This document shows positions 25,748-39,599 of a DNA stretch of 60,000 bases, piece by piece. Both the position numbers and the translations under genes were made by a program. Numbering within the stretch: position 1 is the stretch's first letter; every line of letters starts with the position of its first letter. The notes beneath the pieces are model-generated. The model saw only the letters and a list, made by a program, of their open reading frames with translations. It was not told the DNA's origin and made no database searches. The stretch is from Nymphaea colorata (taxonomy: Eukaryota; Streptophyta; Magnoliopsida; Nymphaeales; Nymphaeaceae), in assembly GCF_008831285.2 (NCBI RefSeq), contig NC_045140.1, positions 17,732,370-17,792,369 of the forward strand, read 5' to 3'.

Positions 25748-28700
25748 CTTGTGGTGAAGACTAAAGACTGTGCTGACCTGGTGACCTTGAGCTAGGGACA
25801 AGGTTGAAGCAATTATTGTCCAATCCATAATTTTACGTGCAGGATACAGTGATGGCTTGGCATTCTCCAAATTGAGGGAACATCCGTACGAGGTTGAGAC
25901 ACTGGAGGGGCAGGCGGCCATGGCCATTGGCAGCTTGTGGAAGTGGGGAGGCCCCGCTCCACTGCGGGACTCATCTCCTGAGGCATGCAGGCAACAAGTA
26001 TGCACCAAAGAGGGGTGGCGATATTTTTCGGAAATTTTATAAAAGAAGTAGACATTTTAGACTTTTTTTTACTTTTTCATAATCATTTTTTATTCTTTTA
26101 AAAAGTTTTTTGTTTAAATTTTGATAAAGGTATTTTTGTCCATCATCACTAGGGTTTTTGTTGGGCACTCTCTGGGTCCAGCATGGGCACTCGACGTGGC
26201 TGGAGTCCAACTCAATCACAATAACAAATTTGAACGGTTGGATTGAGCTGTGGCCCACACCACACCAGTCACATGGTAGCTCCGCTATTGGTTTGATTGT
26301 TGTTAACAACTACTAAAAATGGCCTCCAATGAAAACTTTGATAGTTGAAATTAAATGGAGGTGGTAGAAAGAAAGTTATGCATTATGGATAAGGATGACT
26401 CTACTGCAGCACCGTTGATCAAGGCAGAGAGATATTGCTGCACGGCAATTTTCAAAACAAGAGATGCCATAGTCGTCAAATAAATAAAGACAAACAAATC
26501 TCTATTGTAACAGCTCTTATTATTTCGAAGCAATCTTTGAAAACCATTGTAGAGATCCCTTATAAATATGGATTTTAAGGCCGACGGCCTTCGGTGGGTA
26601 AAGAAAATATGCTCCACTTTGAGTTATTTTCTATTATTGGTTTCTGTTTTTCTTCATAATGCATAACCTTCATGCAGTAATAAAGAGTATTTATAAGTAA
26701 ATTGAACGACTACTTAAATATACAAGGGATACTGTAAGTGGTGGAGTGGAGTGGCCCTGCTGCTGCCATGATCCACAGATATTCACCTTTTTTATCGCAT
26801 TGATTGGTAATAATAACTTTGAACTTAGCTTGGTGTCAAACAGTCTTAAGTGCCTCTAGCTCATAGTATGTATTTTAAACTCCAATAGTTAACCAGTCAA
26901 ACTCGTTAAAGCCCGCTTCCCTGCTTTTTTGAAAGAAATTTTAAATGGGAATTCCCTTGCGAGACTGCTCTTAACTCATTGTTTGTAAAGAAGTTTATAT
27001 ATCTTATTAGTTTCTATCAACTCGACCTGGGACATATGAGTTTTTTTCTACATTTGGTTTCTCACATTATTTTCTGAAGCTAGTCAATAAGTGTATATAT
27101 ATATATATATATAAAACTCTGACCATATAACCATTTAATAAAAGCCATCTATTTAAAGCACATGAATGATTGAGAGAAAAATGAAGACAAAAAGGTGTGG
27201 ACTAATACTGAATCAAGAAAATGTCTATCACTCTTTTCTCTTTGTTTTTTTATTAATCATCTATTATGACACCATTGATTAGATGGGTAGATCATTTTGA
27301 AATACGAGAGTCAAAATATCAATGGTTATGGCTTAAAAGCACTTGTTTGCCACTATTTCAAATGTCTCTGATTTATAAGTCATATGATTATAGAAAATAT
27401 CAACACATTAAAAGAGTCATCTGAAGAAGATAAAACCTAATCCATTTTGAAAGATTATTTTACGCCGGTCCAATGCTAAACCATTTGATGGTAACATTAG
27501 AAGGCATATATATATAACTGATATTAAAGTTAAGCCCTAATTATCATTTAACTGGGTTCATCCTTTTTATGTTATAGATAGAAGGTAGGTTGCCAACGTA
27601 GAAATTGCCCTTATTTTATTTATACACTGACATGGTTTGAAATATTTTAATGTTACAATTACTTGCTTAGGTCTCATCGTTTCGATTGAATGTGACACGA
27701 TGGCACAACTGACAGTCAAGGTGGAGGATATCTTTTAGAGTGTAAACTGACGGTCATGACCGTATCTGCTTTAGCCGCCTGCCGAGAATTGGTTGCGGAC
27801 AGGAGGCGTATATATGATCAGTTGGATCCATCCTGCTTCTGCCACTGTTCTTAATATTAGTTGTTGAAACGAAATACGAAGGTCAATACAGGCTCATCTT
27901 GATGGGACTGTGCTGATTAATAGTTTTTGCAAAATTAGATCGGAATGATCAGACGCGGAGAAGTATGTTTCGATCTAGAACAATCTCCTCCTCGAATGAT
28001 GTATGTTTTTTCTTTGTTTAAGGGTGAGTAACTCTCAATGATAGAACGTGGCCATGTAAAAATATGTAATGACGTGGGAAATTTTTTGATTACCAAGTCA
28101 ATCAAATTTGATCGGCACAATCTGGCTAAGATTCAAGGCCAGATGCGATTAGATCAAACCCAAATTTTGTTCAGATGATTTTCCATCTGAGACATGCAGG
28201 ATTCATGTATATACTCAAATGCAAAATTCAAAGAAACCAGTGAACATTAACTACAAAAATTTAACAATTAATTAATCCTGGTTTCGTTATATATCTGTAC
28301 CTACAGCTACCTGTGATTGTTGAAGCATCGAGACTGAAAAAGGAGATGGAAGAGAACTTTTGTGGGTGTGAAGTGGGAAAAAGTTTTAGAAAGTGGACGG
28401 AAAAAGCGGGGAAGAAAAAAATGTTCAGAAAAGTAGCAGTCAGCGGAAAAAAGGTGAGGAAAGGCCCATTTTTCTGTCTGCTCCTGTTCGTCCCTGTGCT
28501 CAACTTCTTTTTCCCTAATCTTCAGAAATGGCGGCACTGTTCGTCAACAGTGAGTAGCTGAAACGTCAGCTCAGCTAATTAACTACTACTTGGTTATGAA
28601 ACTCAAAAACTTTTGAGAGTGACTATTTTGCACAGGCTTTCATAACATTTTTTAAATAGTAAACAAATTAATGCGCTATATTTTTGTCCAAAACTCGATC

Positions 28701-30741
28701 ATTTATTTGGATGTGCAGGTAAGATTTCATATACCAATTGTAAAACTCTAAGAATCTCCTTACTATTAAACTTCTATTCATCCTCCCATAGAAAGAGAAT
28801 AACATGACCATAACGGGGTTTACGTGGTTCAAATTCTTGCCGTATGTCCACGGTAGGCACATCTATCGACCATAAGATCAACAATGTAGATAGTATTATA
28901 TATAGTTACAATGATAAAGCAGTAATAATTACGTACTTTTGTTAATGTGCAGAAGCAGCCACATTCATTTAATGTTCAATGTAAAGATGAAAAAATGTGT
29001 TTGAACTTTCTTCGTGATCTAGCCAAATATCGTGTTTTATTCATACGGTACCGTATTTCTGAAACTCATACTTGTAGCTCAAGTTTGTTTTCATCAAAAT
29101 GGACCGAGTAGTCTACGAATGCGGCATGGTCGGTTTCATGTTCGTGAATGGACTATTGAAAGCTGTTCTTACTTGTGTTTAATTTATTCTTTGTTTCTAA
29201 AAGTTGTAAGGTATTGGGGTGAGCGGGAGGAACCACCGTCTCAAGTGAAAAGGAAGCCCCCTCTTTTTTCTCTTGCCCCTGAGATCTAGGATTGTTTTAA
29301 GACCATGACAGTCATATAGTACATCTTTCTACTCGAGTGTTGTGTATGTCATCATTTGCAATTTAGATGAATAGCACTTATGCAAATCAAACTGAGGATG
29401 AGTGCCACTGTGGCCAATCAGCCATGATAAGTTGTAAAATCTTAATTTGTATTGGTTTGCTTGTAGATAGTGTGTCATGTCCGACCCCGGCTATTGCAAA
29501 ACGAAAACATTCCATGTGTTTGACTCCTTCATCAAAATGAGTTGCAATTAAAAATCTACTTACGCAGATGCTAACTCTTGTTAATTTGATTATTAAGAAT
29601 TAAAAATCTATCGCTAAAAAATAATGGTTACATGAGCATTAATAATGGGTTTATAATATAGCAATGTTTCATGGTGCATTCATCGTCTCTTCTTGCTCGT
29701 TTTTTAGTTGTTGGTCTTCGTTAGCATTGTTAGTTATCTTCAGTCGCTATTTCAGTTGCTATTGATGATCCCTTCTTTCTCATTTCTTCTTCTTGTTAGT
29801 TTTCCTCAACATTAATACGTTCTTTGTCTAGAATGGCAAGACAATCACATACGCCCATCTAAATTTTTGTTGCTCAAATGATGCAACGTTGCCTAAATAG
29901 CGATCAGCATGGTTTGCAATAATTCCCACTACTTGATCTTGGCAATATGCTTTCCACCCTACCAATAAATGTGTTTGGTGCGACACATGTGGGAAACATT
30001 AAACCCTAGAAATGCCTCTTACTTTTGCCAGCTTTTTGAATATCCAAGATATTGTCCACATTCATCAAATAGATGGCAAAACTGGCCATTGACTTCTTCA
30101 CATTTGCCTTTTTGCTGTCCCCAACCTTTTTGCCTTTACATGGTCAGGGCTTGCTTTTCAATTATCTCCAACCTCAATATGCAAACTCTAAAAAAAATCT
30201 GAAAAAAAAGAAGTAAAAAAATAATAATAATAAAACTTGAAGATACTTTTCTGTGTCCACTTTTGATGAAGGAGATCAAAAGGAAGCCATTTTCAAGGGC
30301 TCAAAATTCAGAGCAACAATGTGCAGTGGGTTCTGTAATCTTTTGAAGTACGATTTAGCAGTATTGGGACATGTCATGTGGTTCTTTTGTTCATTTTGGT
30401 TAGAAAATTGTGCAACATGCATGAAAAGATGCTCAGCCACAAGCATCATGGATGATGAACTCTGCTGCAAAGTTGATCATGGAAAGTCCAACTAAGTTGC
30501 TGGTTCTAATTTTAGTTTCTTAAACATGGGTCTGATCATGGTGTACCAGTTTGGCAAACGCAACTCAACCCTGATCTTCTCGTCTGACCATAGCGGACTC
30601 TGCATCTCGAAGCACTTTGTTCTTAAACAAGAAAAAGAAAACAAACATCGACCATCATTGCTAGCGCGGGGTTTGCATTTGGAACAAATAAATCTATGTA
30701 AATGTTAGGGCTTGTTGCACCAAGGCTTGGAGGGATTGACA

Positions 30742-30800
30742 CAGTGGTTGAGCTAGAAATTTTTAATCCAGAGGCGCTAAATTAAAAAAAAAAAATTGAA
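30742..30800. mobile_element. Possible left-end fragment of the hAT-like MITE
   Basis: The segment cagtggttgagctagaaatt, followed by tttaatccagaggcgctaaatt, resembles the left end of the element at 25557. No right end or target duplication was found, so this may be a decayed fragment or chance similarity. Confidence 0.25.
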
Positions 30801-32479
30801 CTCTTTAAACAAGTACAAAAAATGATTCGAGGACACTTAGTAGATGAGGAGAAAACCAACAAATAGATTAGTTTTTTTGTAGGACTGTGTAGACCATTGC
30901 ATACACAAGCTCACATGTGGCTCAGGGTTAGCATCTTGGGCGTGGACCGTGCTCTTGTTCAACTCTCGTCGTTGTCAGCATCAATTCTTACTAACTAGAA
31001 GAAGAATTGTTTCTGTCTTTCTTTGGGTTTGGTTCATGTATTTAGAAGAATATTTTCTCCAAAAGGCATCAATGGATTCCGATGTTCCCAAGAAAAGAAC
31101 AGTACGTTGATGGTTGTTGAGTACACAGTGTTTGGCTTTTTAGTGTATCAATGATGGTACACCAACAAGATCTTATGTAGTTGTGGCAGCCTTGGGCATT
31201 CACCGTGAGTTATATTCATCAAGTGACAAATTCATAAAAGTAAGATAGAGGTGTAAATAAACCGAGTCATCCCCAACCGGATTTATCAATAAAGGTGTCC
31301 AGATTCCATTCTTAGAGAGAAGGTAATTGAATTCTAAGGTACAGTTAGCCATGATTGGGGTTCTGTAAAGGTTCGAACCCGGACCGGTCAAACATATAGG
31401 GAATCGGACTTACTTTGTCCGGCCAGTCTAAGCAAACAAAACCTGAACTGGACCGTCTGCAACCAAGCAGTGATAAAGTATTCTAAGTGAGAATGTGTTG
31501 GGTACCCTGCTTGATGCATGCAATACATATACGCTAAAGGTACTTTCAAACTTATTTAAAAATGAATGTTCTCTTTAGCCTTTGGATTTTTTTCGGTTCT
31601 TTTTAGTCCTTACAAAGAGTTCTTTTTATTAATCAGAAGTGGTTTCGTCATTAACCATAATGTCTTCGATTCTAAGTAGGGGCTTGGGGTTCTGTCCAGA
31701 TGTAAAACTGAACTCCTTGGGGGAAATGGCCAAGTAAAGTTGCAATTATGTTTAGACTCCGATGGAAAGTGACCATGTTTTCCTGATCAAGCTAGCTACT
31801 GTTGATCAAGGCTTGTGTTAGGTGCTAATGCAACCTAAAGTAAACATACTCGTAAATGGATAAGAAAAATGCATTTTAATCTCGATTCCAATTTGATTAG
31901 ATTCTACTCTTGCCATTGCCACTGGAGCCACATGTATGCTTGTGTATACAGTTGCCCAAACAGTTCTATCAAATGTCTTTATTTATATATTGGTTGTCTT
32001 TAGCTATTTGTTTTAATCATACATTAGTTGTGCCCCTCAATCATTCATTCTGCAAATCTCGATCAATTTTCTTATATTTTTGAATGGTTTAAGATTTTTT
32101 TTGAATTAATATCTTTATCAAAAAAATTTCTGCCATTGTCCACCACCCAAGCAATATCCACAAGGAGTAGGTTTGGAGTAATTTTTCTTTGAAAATGTGA
32201 TGAAAGACCCAGTTTAAAGTGGTGTTGAGATGTGAATAACGTTGGTTTGTTGTTGGTGCCTCATAGTTTGGCTAACGTTATTTGCCTATCAGGAGAGCAG
32301 AAGCCCCCTCTTCCTCTGTCTACTTTATGGGTCGCCTTTCTCCAAAGTTTAGAGCTGCTTCGAAACCTGGATAAATAAAGAGATAAATAAAGAAACCTGG
32401 ATAAATAAAGAGTCGCAGACATATGCATATATTTTTCATGTCTATTAAGTTAAAGTGTACAGTTTTGAGATTCATTATG

Positions 32480-33080
32480 TTCATTGGGGAGAGTACGGGA
32501 AAACCGTCGGAGACAAAACCCAAACTATGGAGTGCAGTGTTCTGAGAGGCGAGTCGATAGGATCCAAGTTATCTGCATGGATCGGACGATGGACCTGGAC
32601 ACTCTGGAACTTTTACCAGCAACAACCGACACATTTCTACGTAACTTTCTGCAGGAAGCGGAGGCCAACAAGATCGAGTGAGAAAGTTGGAAGCGTTTGC
32701 ATGGCCGGAGTTTGTCCGGTAGGAGCCTCCAGTGGGCCTCACACGGCATTTGTACATGTAAAGGTGGAACATGATCCGGGACCCACTCGGACCATTTTCC
32801 ATCCCCAGTAACTCCATCGGTGAAAACCCAAGCTGGAATCGCGGAATCCGGCCAAAAACTGGTCGGCGCTTCAGTTCGGTGACCGATGCGTCGATTTCGG
32901 ATTATTTGGACCACTCGATCGAGGTTCCTTTCTCGTGTCAAAATGTTCTTCTGAGAAAATGCAGATGGCCTCGAAAAGAACTTTTCGAAAGCGCAAAAAT
33001 ATGAAGAGGGAGCAGGTTCAGAAGAAGCATGATGTTTCAGAAGAAGTTTCAAAGCAACCAGTTCTTTTCGTGTCATTTAG
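32480..33080. other. GC-richer unexplained segment, open on both strands
   Basis: This segment is distinctly richer in G and C than its AT-rich surroundings and stays open for 183 codons on the minus strand (33076-32525) and for 118 codons (32455-32811) on the plus strand. A plus-strand frame ends with MDLDTLELLPATTDTFLRNF and a few more residues before a stop at about 32679. I recognise no domain in any frame. It could be a decayed exon, a transcribed non-coding leader or part of a transposable element. Confidence 0.3.
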
Positions 33081-34144
33081 TTAAGGAAAAAAAAAGTGGA
33101 ATGTAATGTAACGTAAGAGAGAGCTCAATCATTTGATGAAAAGTTGTGAGCAAAGAAGATGGTAGCAAATAAGAAACCATCCAAAAATGGATCATAAACT
33201 AATTAAGAGCAACGTGAAGAGGTCTCTCACATATATAAAAACTTAAACTAGTTCATATTAACTTGATCTAATTACTTGGCACTTAGCTCTATGACTTAGA
33301 ACACGAAACTCCGTCTTCTGAATCTCAGCTTGAATGAATGAATCATCTGTCTTGCTCTGAAAAAATAACTGTTTACGTGGAGTCTGTGGATCAGCTAGTG
33401 CCCGCCTCTGCTGCTGATCGGATGCAATTTGCTCGTGTAAAAAGGGAAGGTAAAAACGAAAACTGGGTCTCGATCAAAGCCACAGTGCGGCAGTGCCCCC
33501 GCTTATCTCAAAGCATTTATTCTTCTGGAGCTCATGTCAGATGGACGCGGCATCTGCAAAGCTCCTGAAAACGGCAACTTATCAAGGCCCCTTCCGGGTC
33601 CATTTCTTTTTGGCGTCTTATTTTATTTTAAATTTTTTATGATTAATTAAACTATCTAGTTTTAATCTCTTGAACTTAGCATGAAATTGGAGATTGGATC
33701 TGGGTCAAATTTAGCCCTTATTCAATTTAACTTAATCCGGTTAGTAATTGCTTCTACTTCCAGATCCAACCAAACCAATCCCAAATTGGACCCACAATCG
33801 AACCAGCTAGCCATCTCCATGATCTAGAAGACGACACGAGGAAACTGATTCCACCCTCATCTTATTAATATTAAAAATATTTTTTACCGAATATTTTAAG
33901 AATATAAGTTTGAAATATTAGTGAGATTAATTGTATGTGCCATAGTCGCCGGCCGAACCTTTTTTTTTTTTCTGCATGATGGGCACCGACACGTGACCCA
34001 CATGGCGTGTTGCGGAGACAGAGCGAGTGGGTTACTGAGTCTCAAACCTAACCGAGTCGGTTGGTCCCATGACAGTCTTTCATCATTCTCATCAAAAAAC
34101 AATACCAGCAAATTGCCCAAAACTCTATAAAGAAACTAAAAAGA

Positions 34145-34255
34145 ATGAATTGTAAATTCCTTCCGCTCGGCCCGCTGCTGCTCCTTTTTTCACAAAAAAG
34201 AGGACGCTCTCATGGTTTTCATCATAATTCTTCCTCCTTCTCCCATGTGAGAGAG

Positions 34256-34301
<46 letters not shown>

Positions 34302-36420
34302 ACTATCTCCCATGGCCGCTCTTCCTACACGCACGCCGCTGGAGTTGCTGCTCTCCTTTCAACACGAAACAGTCATCTTCATCATGACTCCCTCCGTCCT
34401 CCTCCCGCATATGTCTGAGCCGCCATCATTACCCTCTCTTGCTTGCCACCACCACCTCCTCCTTGGCGTCCACTTTCTCTCTCTCCCCACCTCAAGATGC
34501 ACACGCTCTCCCCTCGGCTATTATTGCCGTGACGACCCTCCATCTCTTCTGGTTTGATCGAGCGGGTCTTTCTCTCCCTCTCTTTCTCGTCTCTTCGGGG
34601 AATCAAGCAGACGGTCCGATCTATGTTGCTTGCTGCAGTCCTGCTGTTAATTATCTGAGGATTTCTTGTGGCTTCGTGGTGAAAAGCTCTCAATCTGTAT
34701 TGAGGGTGTAATTTTATGGTGTTTGAAGAGATTATGGTATGTACGTACGTACTGGTGTCTTTGTTGATGTTATTGTTTCATGATGTAGTTGTTGATGGTG
34801 ATTAAAAGGTGGTAGCGGTGTCGTATTGGTGGTCTGATTAGGGTCTTGTGTTCGCAAGGTGGTAGTGATGGAGAAGGTGCTAAAGTTTTGCTAGTAACTC
34901 TTTTCAGATCGATTATCAAGAGGATCGAGATTAAAAAGTTAATGCTTCGATTTGTTTCTTCCACTGAATGATGCATGTTCTTCCTTCTGGGTGCAATTTT
35001 GCTGGTTAATGTTGTTTTGCAAGGAAGTACCTCAATCTGATGAAATTTTATGAGATTCTATCATTTGAGGGAAAAACTCAATTTGATGAGATGTTATTAC
35101 CATAAACTGTGTAGCATGTGGGTGGTAAGAGTGGAAATTTAAGGTTCAAAGTCTCTATTTTCCATAGACCCAGCGAACTGATCAGATTGAGATCGGGAAA
35201 CTGTGTATGCTTTTGTTATATGAATCTTTAGGTTCACTTGTTCTTACTATGTTTGTTGAACTCTTTCATTTTCTTCTGATTCTTGAGCGTAATCGTGGAA
35301 GAACCACAAAATATATTCGAAAACATAAAAGATACGTACAGTCTGTATATAATTGTCGAACGCCTTATTTGGCGACAAGTATATATCGCTCCTTGATAAC
35401 AACCAGAAGCCGTGGAAGTCTTTTCTCTTTTTAAATACTTCTCATTAATGCAGTGAGCAAGCTTGGCACATTAATGCAGACGGCTACCTTTCGTGACGAA
35501 TCTATAACTCTTGGCAGCCGGTTCAAATCCAGTTTACCTTGAGAAAGCATGAAAGACAGATTAAGAATTAGTAATGAAAAAATATGTTGTCCCTCTGTTT
35601 TTTTTTTTGCATTTCCTCAGTAAGTAGTACTCTTTTGTTCATGCTTCCCCATTATTAAGTCACCTGCTCTATTGGAAACGTAATAATTCGAGATGGGAGG
35701 AGTCATGCATAAAGTTCATCGTTCCTTGCACCGTCCATCATTATTACCAATGGCCTTGTATATAGGGAACAACACGCGTAGTCAGTTGACATCATTGCGC
35801 GTACAGCTAAAAGCTTGAGAAATTGAGAAGCTGCACTCAACTTGCAGGACATCCTAATTTGGAACTGAATTTCATTCTGTCTAGAAGCTTATTCCTGTTT
35901 TTTTTATCAAAGGTTTAGTTACAGATCACCTTGGTGATCGCTTGTGCTTCAGATTGTTGGTCATACTCGTTTTCAGATATAAATTTAAGCATGCTACTAT
36001 TCCAATGAACCCTTTTCCCTTTTTGGATAGAAAAAATGCGTTTATTGTGTGATGTTATATTGATACATGACATTTTATAAAGGTTGAAATGCTTTATTTC
36101 ATAGCAAAAAAGTTGTGAGCTTTATTTTACCAAATGGCTAGCTAGGAATTGATCATAAGAGGCTCCATTAATAATGGAGAAGTCTTTCAAGTGTTATACA
36201 GCACCAAACTGTACATGTTTGGCTTTCTCTCAGATGATCTGAAAATGGGTCTCGACCTCAACAGTTTCGGGAATATCAAGGTCATCCTGTTTCACTAATT
36301 TCTAAAACTTTCATATCTCGATGCGACAATGGTGATCAGTTGAGTAGCAGGTGCTTGTTTCCCAGCAGCGACGGCATGAAGCCATGCGTTGTATCGGACA
36401 TTATAATCATTGTAGATGCT
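34145..36420. other. CT-tract and GC-richer leader-like region, no gene recognised
   Basis: A (CT)20 tract at 34258-34297 is followed by about 400 bases of C/T-rich, GC-richer DNA with ATGs (for example 34312) and several overlapping short frames, then AT-rich DNA. The composition resembles a plant promoter/5' leader followed by an intron, but no recognisable exon follows. It might be the start of a non-coding transcript or of a fast-evolving gene; this is inference only. Confidence 0.3.
34258..34297. repeat. (CT)20 microsatellite
   Basis: An uninterrupted CT run of 40 bases. Confidence 0.95.
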
Positions 36421-36428
36421 CACTTAAT

Positions 36429-36429
<1 letters not shown>

Positions 36430-36495
<66 letters not shown>
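36430..36495. repeat. Compound microsatellite (AC)n(AT)n(AG)n
   Basis: An AC run at 36430-36442, an AT run at 36443-36462 and an AG run at 36464-36495, in the same CA-TA-GA order as the tract at 8995-9161. Confidence 0.95.
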
Positions 36496-36501
<6 letters not shown>

Positions 36502-39500
36502 TATATGGGTAAATATCTTAACCAACTCGATGAATAGGATACTCATACTCAAGATAGCTTGGGTCCTGCCAAACTTGTTAGAAGAATGTGAAAGAAATGC
36601 TGTTGTGCTGATGAATGAAGTTGCGAGTTCTAAAGAAACTGACAGATGAAGATGTTGATCACGAATCAAATATATTCTACTATTACTTGAATTTGCCTAT
36701 CAGATGAACGGATGGTACCTAATCTGAAAGTGTTTCAAGGATGCTGTCTCATATGTTGTATCTACACTCATTTTAGTGGGTTACTTTTTTTTTTTTTTTT
36801 TAATTTCATACTTTGTATCTAAAGTTTGCTTTGTGATCAGTACTTGATTCTATGTTCATACTGTGGCATGCATGCACGGACCTTTATAAGCAAGCCTGTG
36901 ACTCGCATCAAGAGAAACAAATGTCTGTGGATTTTGGCCCATCTAATGTAAGTAGTGGATGCACATGCGAAAGATGTTAAGAATTGGTCTGACCTTATTT
37001 ATGTGCATAGAGGAACATTTTAAAAATTAAAAGCAAAAATTTTCTCAGGTTTTGAAATGCTTCCTTACAAATGTGGATTAGCACTTTCTGTGGAACACTG
37101 GCTTGAATTAAGGATCTAATCAAAGGGCAGAACATGCCTCCATTGAAACCTCAATCTCATATATATCTTGCTGGTGTCTGTTTTCATTCCAAAGGTCTCT
37201 TTTTTTCTTTTTTTTCTGTTACTGGTGATTTCACTCAGCTTTGATCTTTGCAGCAAGGTTGATGATTTCGCGCTTATAGCATCCAATCGGCTGTCATAAA
37301 TCAGCTGGTCTATCAGCTTGTTTGTAGTCTTATCTATTAATTGGATGTTATATCATTCCCACCATCCACCAAACTATATATATAATTCTCTGCATATAAT
37401 GCTGCTTCCATATTCACCAAAGATCCATGAAACTGGAATTAATAAAATTTATTTATGAATTACATATTTAGGAACGTTAGTAAGTCAAGTTGTATTGGAT
37501 GATACTAATTATTACTGCTTAAATTAATCACGTTGACCCTTCTGTTTTCAATTTCAAGCTAAATATGAATTCAACTTCCTTGTGGTATTACAAAGGATAG
37601 TATATCTTTGTTTGGTCTAGCAATAAGCATTTGGACAACCATGTGAGAACCATAATAACTTTTTGTTCTCTAATTAATCGATGTCTGAAGTTGTGGATGA
37701 GTTATTAGTATTTTTTTTTATATTCCGGTATTAACTTCATGTTTACGCCCAGATCATTTTTTATTGATGAGCGTGAATTTCAATATGTTCGTACCAAAAA
37801 TAAAACCTCTTTAACTAGCTCATTTGTTCTGTAGTACTTTATCATATTGCCTTATAGTACTTACTTTTGGGAATGGCAAAGCATACCCTTCCTGAAGGTA
37901 TTCCCAGAACTTCTTATGAAACAAATATGATAAGCTATTGTCTATTTACTTTAGTTTCTGGACAGGTGTATCTATTGCCTTCCTGTAAAAGCCACTGTAG
38001 TTTAGGCAAACCTTCAGCTTCCTTTGATTGCCTAAAAGAACTATTACCAAATTTTGGTACTTAGTTTGGGAATAGAAGATTTGACATGAAATTGGTAAAA
38101 CGAAGAAGTTCCATCAAACCATCGATGGGTGAGAAGACAGTTATCAAAGTCCCGTTTCAATTGTGTTACAGAGATGTTCATGACTACATTTTAAAATTTT
38201 TTCTAGTGCAAGTAATCTTGCTGCTCCAATATGAGTAGACAGCAAAATGGGGACTTTATTGGAGTTTGACACAAATTTAGGTGGTGTACATAAGATAAAT
38301 TAAATAATGTACGATATCATATAAACAGGCTTCTCATTTGTGAATATAGGAGTCTGCCAATATGTTCTAAAATTGAAGTGGGATACACATGGATATACCA
38401 GCATGGAAATCATGAGGGTTAAGTGCACCAAATGCTTGCTTCAAGGATACAGATTTAGATGGTATAGGCAGCCGAATGCACATATAGAGCTAATTCTAAA
38501 GATCTATCCCATCATGACATACATGCAAGCCATATGCTAATATCGAAGTGCGAAATGGAGGATAAGCCTCTCTCTCTCTCTCTCTTTCTACGTCGTGGCA
38601 CCATCCTTAACTTGGTTACTGTAGTGTTTGGTGTTTGCAGGCTGTCTGCTCATCATTTAGCAGAGTCATGCAACTTCTAACCAATCTGGAGGGGTGTTAT
38701 GACGTTGAATCTCATGAATACGTCACTTGCCCCTCGTTAAAGAGAGCCATCATAATCCTCAATACGCACAGAGAACTCTCAAGTAAATCATAAATGCAAA
38801 GCCTGCGAATGCGCACTCCAATATGATCGCGTATCTCGAAGAAACAAAAACAAACAAGCCACAAGAAGTTGCCCGACGGTCATATGATCAGAATATGGAT
38901 GGTGCTATTTTCATGTGGCAATCTTATCAGATAGAGCTGCATGGTGCAGTGTCATGCATATCAAATATCATGAACAGAAGCTTGTGTTCGACCCCGCACA
39001 CTCGGCACTGTCACGTGTACGTGTGTTTGTGCCGCGCATGCATTTACTTCTGCAGACACGCATCATGTGACATCCTGTGTGTGTGTGTGAATGCCCCTCC
39101 CTGCTGTTCCGCCATGGCCATATGCATGTTAATCTGAAAGAAACAGCTGCAGCAGCGGCTGGCCGTTCTTCGTGTTTAGTGATTTAGTTACGAACTTTCA
39201 TTGCCCTCGTCCATTTATGATCTCGACCTGTTCATATGCTTTGGTAAGTGTATATTTTGAAGTAATTGCAAGATGAAGCTGTACTTAGACGTCGAATGAA
39301 TAAATATATTCATGCAAGTTAATGAATTTGATCAGTTTATATATTGATGCAGCGGAGAAACTATGTTCCGGAGGAGGAAAAAATGTGGAAACGCAGTTTT
39401 AAACGTGCATGCATGCCTTTACAATTCCCTTCAACATTAATACTCTTAGAAACTTAAGTACATTAACGTTGAATTCTAACAAACGAGATGTGGTCAAGCG

Positions 39501-39599
39501 CAGTGAGTTTTGCTGCAGCCCTGTTAATTCCTCTATGACCTTAACACAATTGTTTGACATAAACACCACAGCTTAGTGCTATTTTTTGATCCATATGGC
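36496..39599. other. Intergenic, no gene recognised
   Basis: AT-rich DNA with poly(T) runs (36788-36802, 37199-37216), a CT tract at 38568-38585 and short open frames (37867-38064, 38340-38540, 38823-39137) that show no recognisable domain. Confidence 0.4.

Larger units (their letters stand above)
25748..34144. other. Intergenic, no gene recognised
   Basis: Several short open frames occur but none shows a family I recognise. Noted within: an open stretch at 25845-26010 preceded by a splice-acceptor-like tract; an (AT)n run at about 27092-27112; an (ATA)n run at about 30219-30232; a possible MITE left end at 30742-30800; and GC-richer DNA at 32480-33080 (separate entry). The rest is AT-rich with no visible RNA gene. 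Confidence 0.4.

Noticed and set aside
29850-30190. Minus-strand stretch with spaced Cys/His codons suggesting a retrotransposon gag zinc knuckle
   Set aside because: The spacing does not fit CCHC, the frame is broken by stops, and no LTR or polymerase sequence is nearby.
31369-31379. Word ggttcgaaccc resembling a tRNA T-arm
   Set aside because: No A box, acceptor stem or anticodon arm can be built at the right distance.
35519-35530. Word ggttcaaatcc resembling a B box
   Set aside because: No convincing A box upstream and no SINE ends or target duplication.
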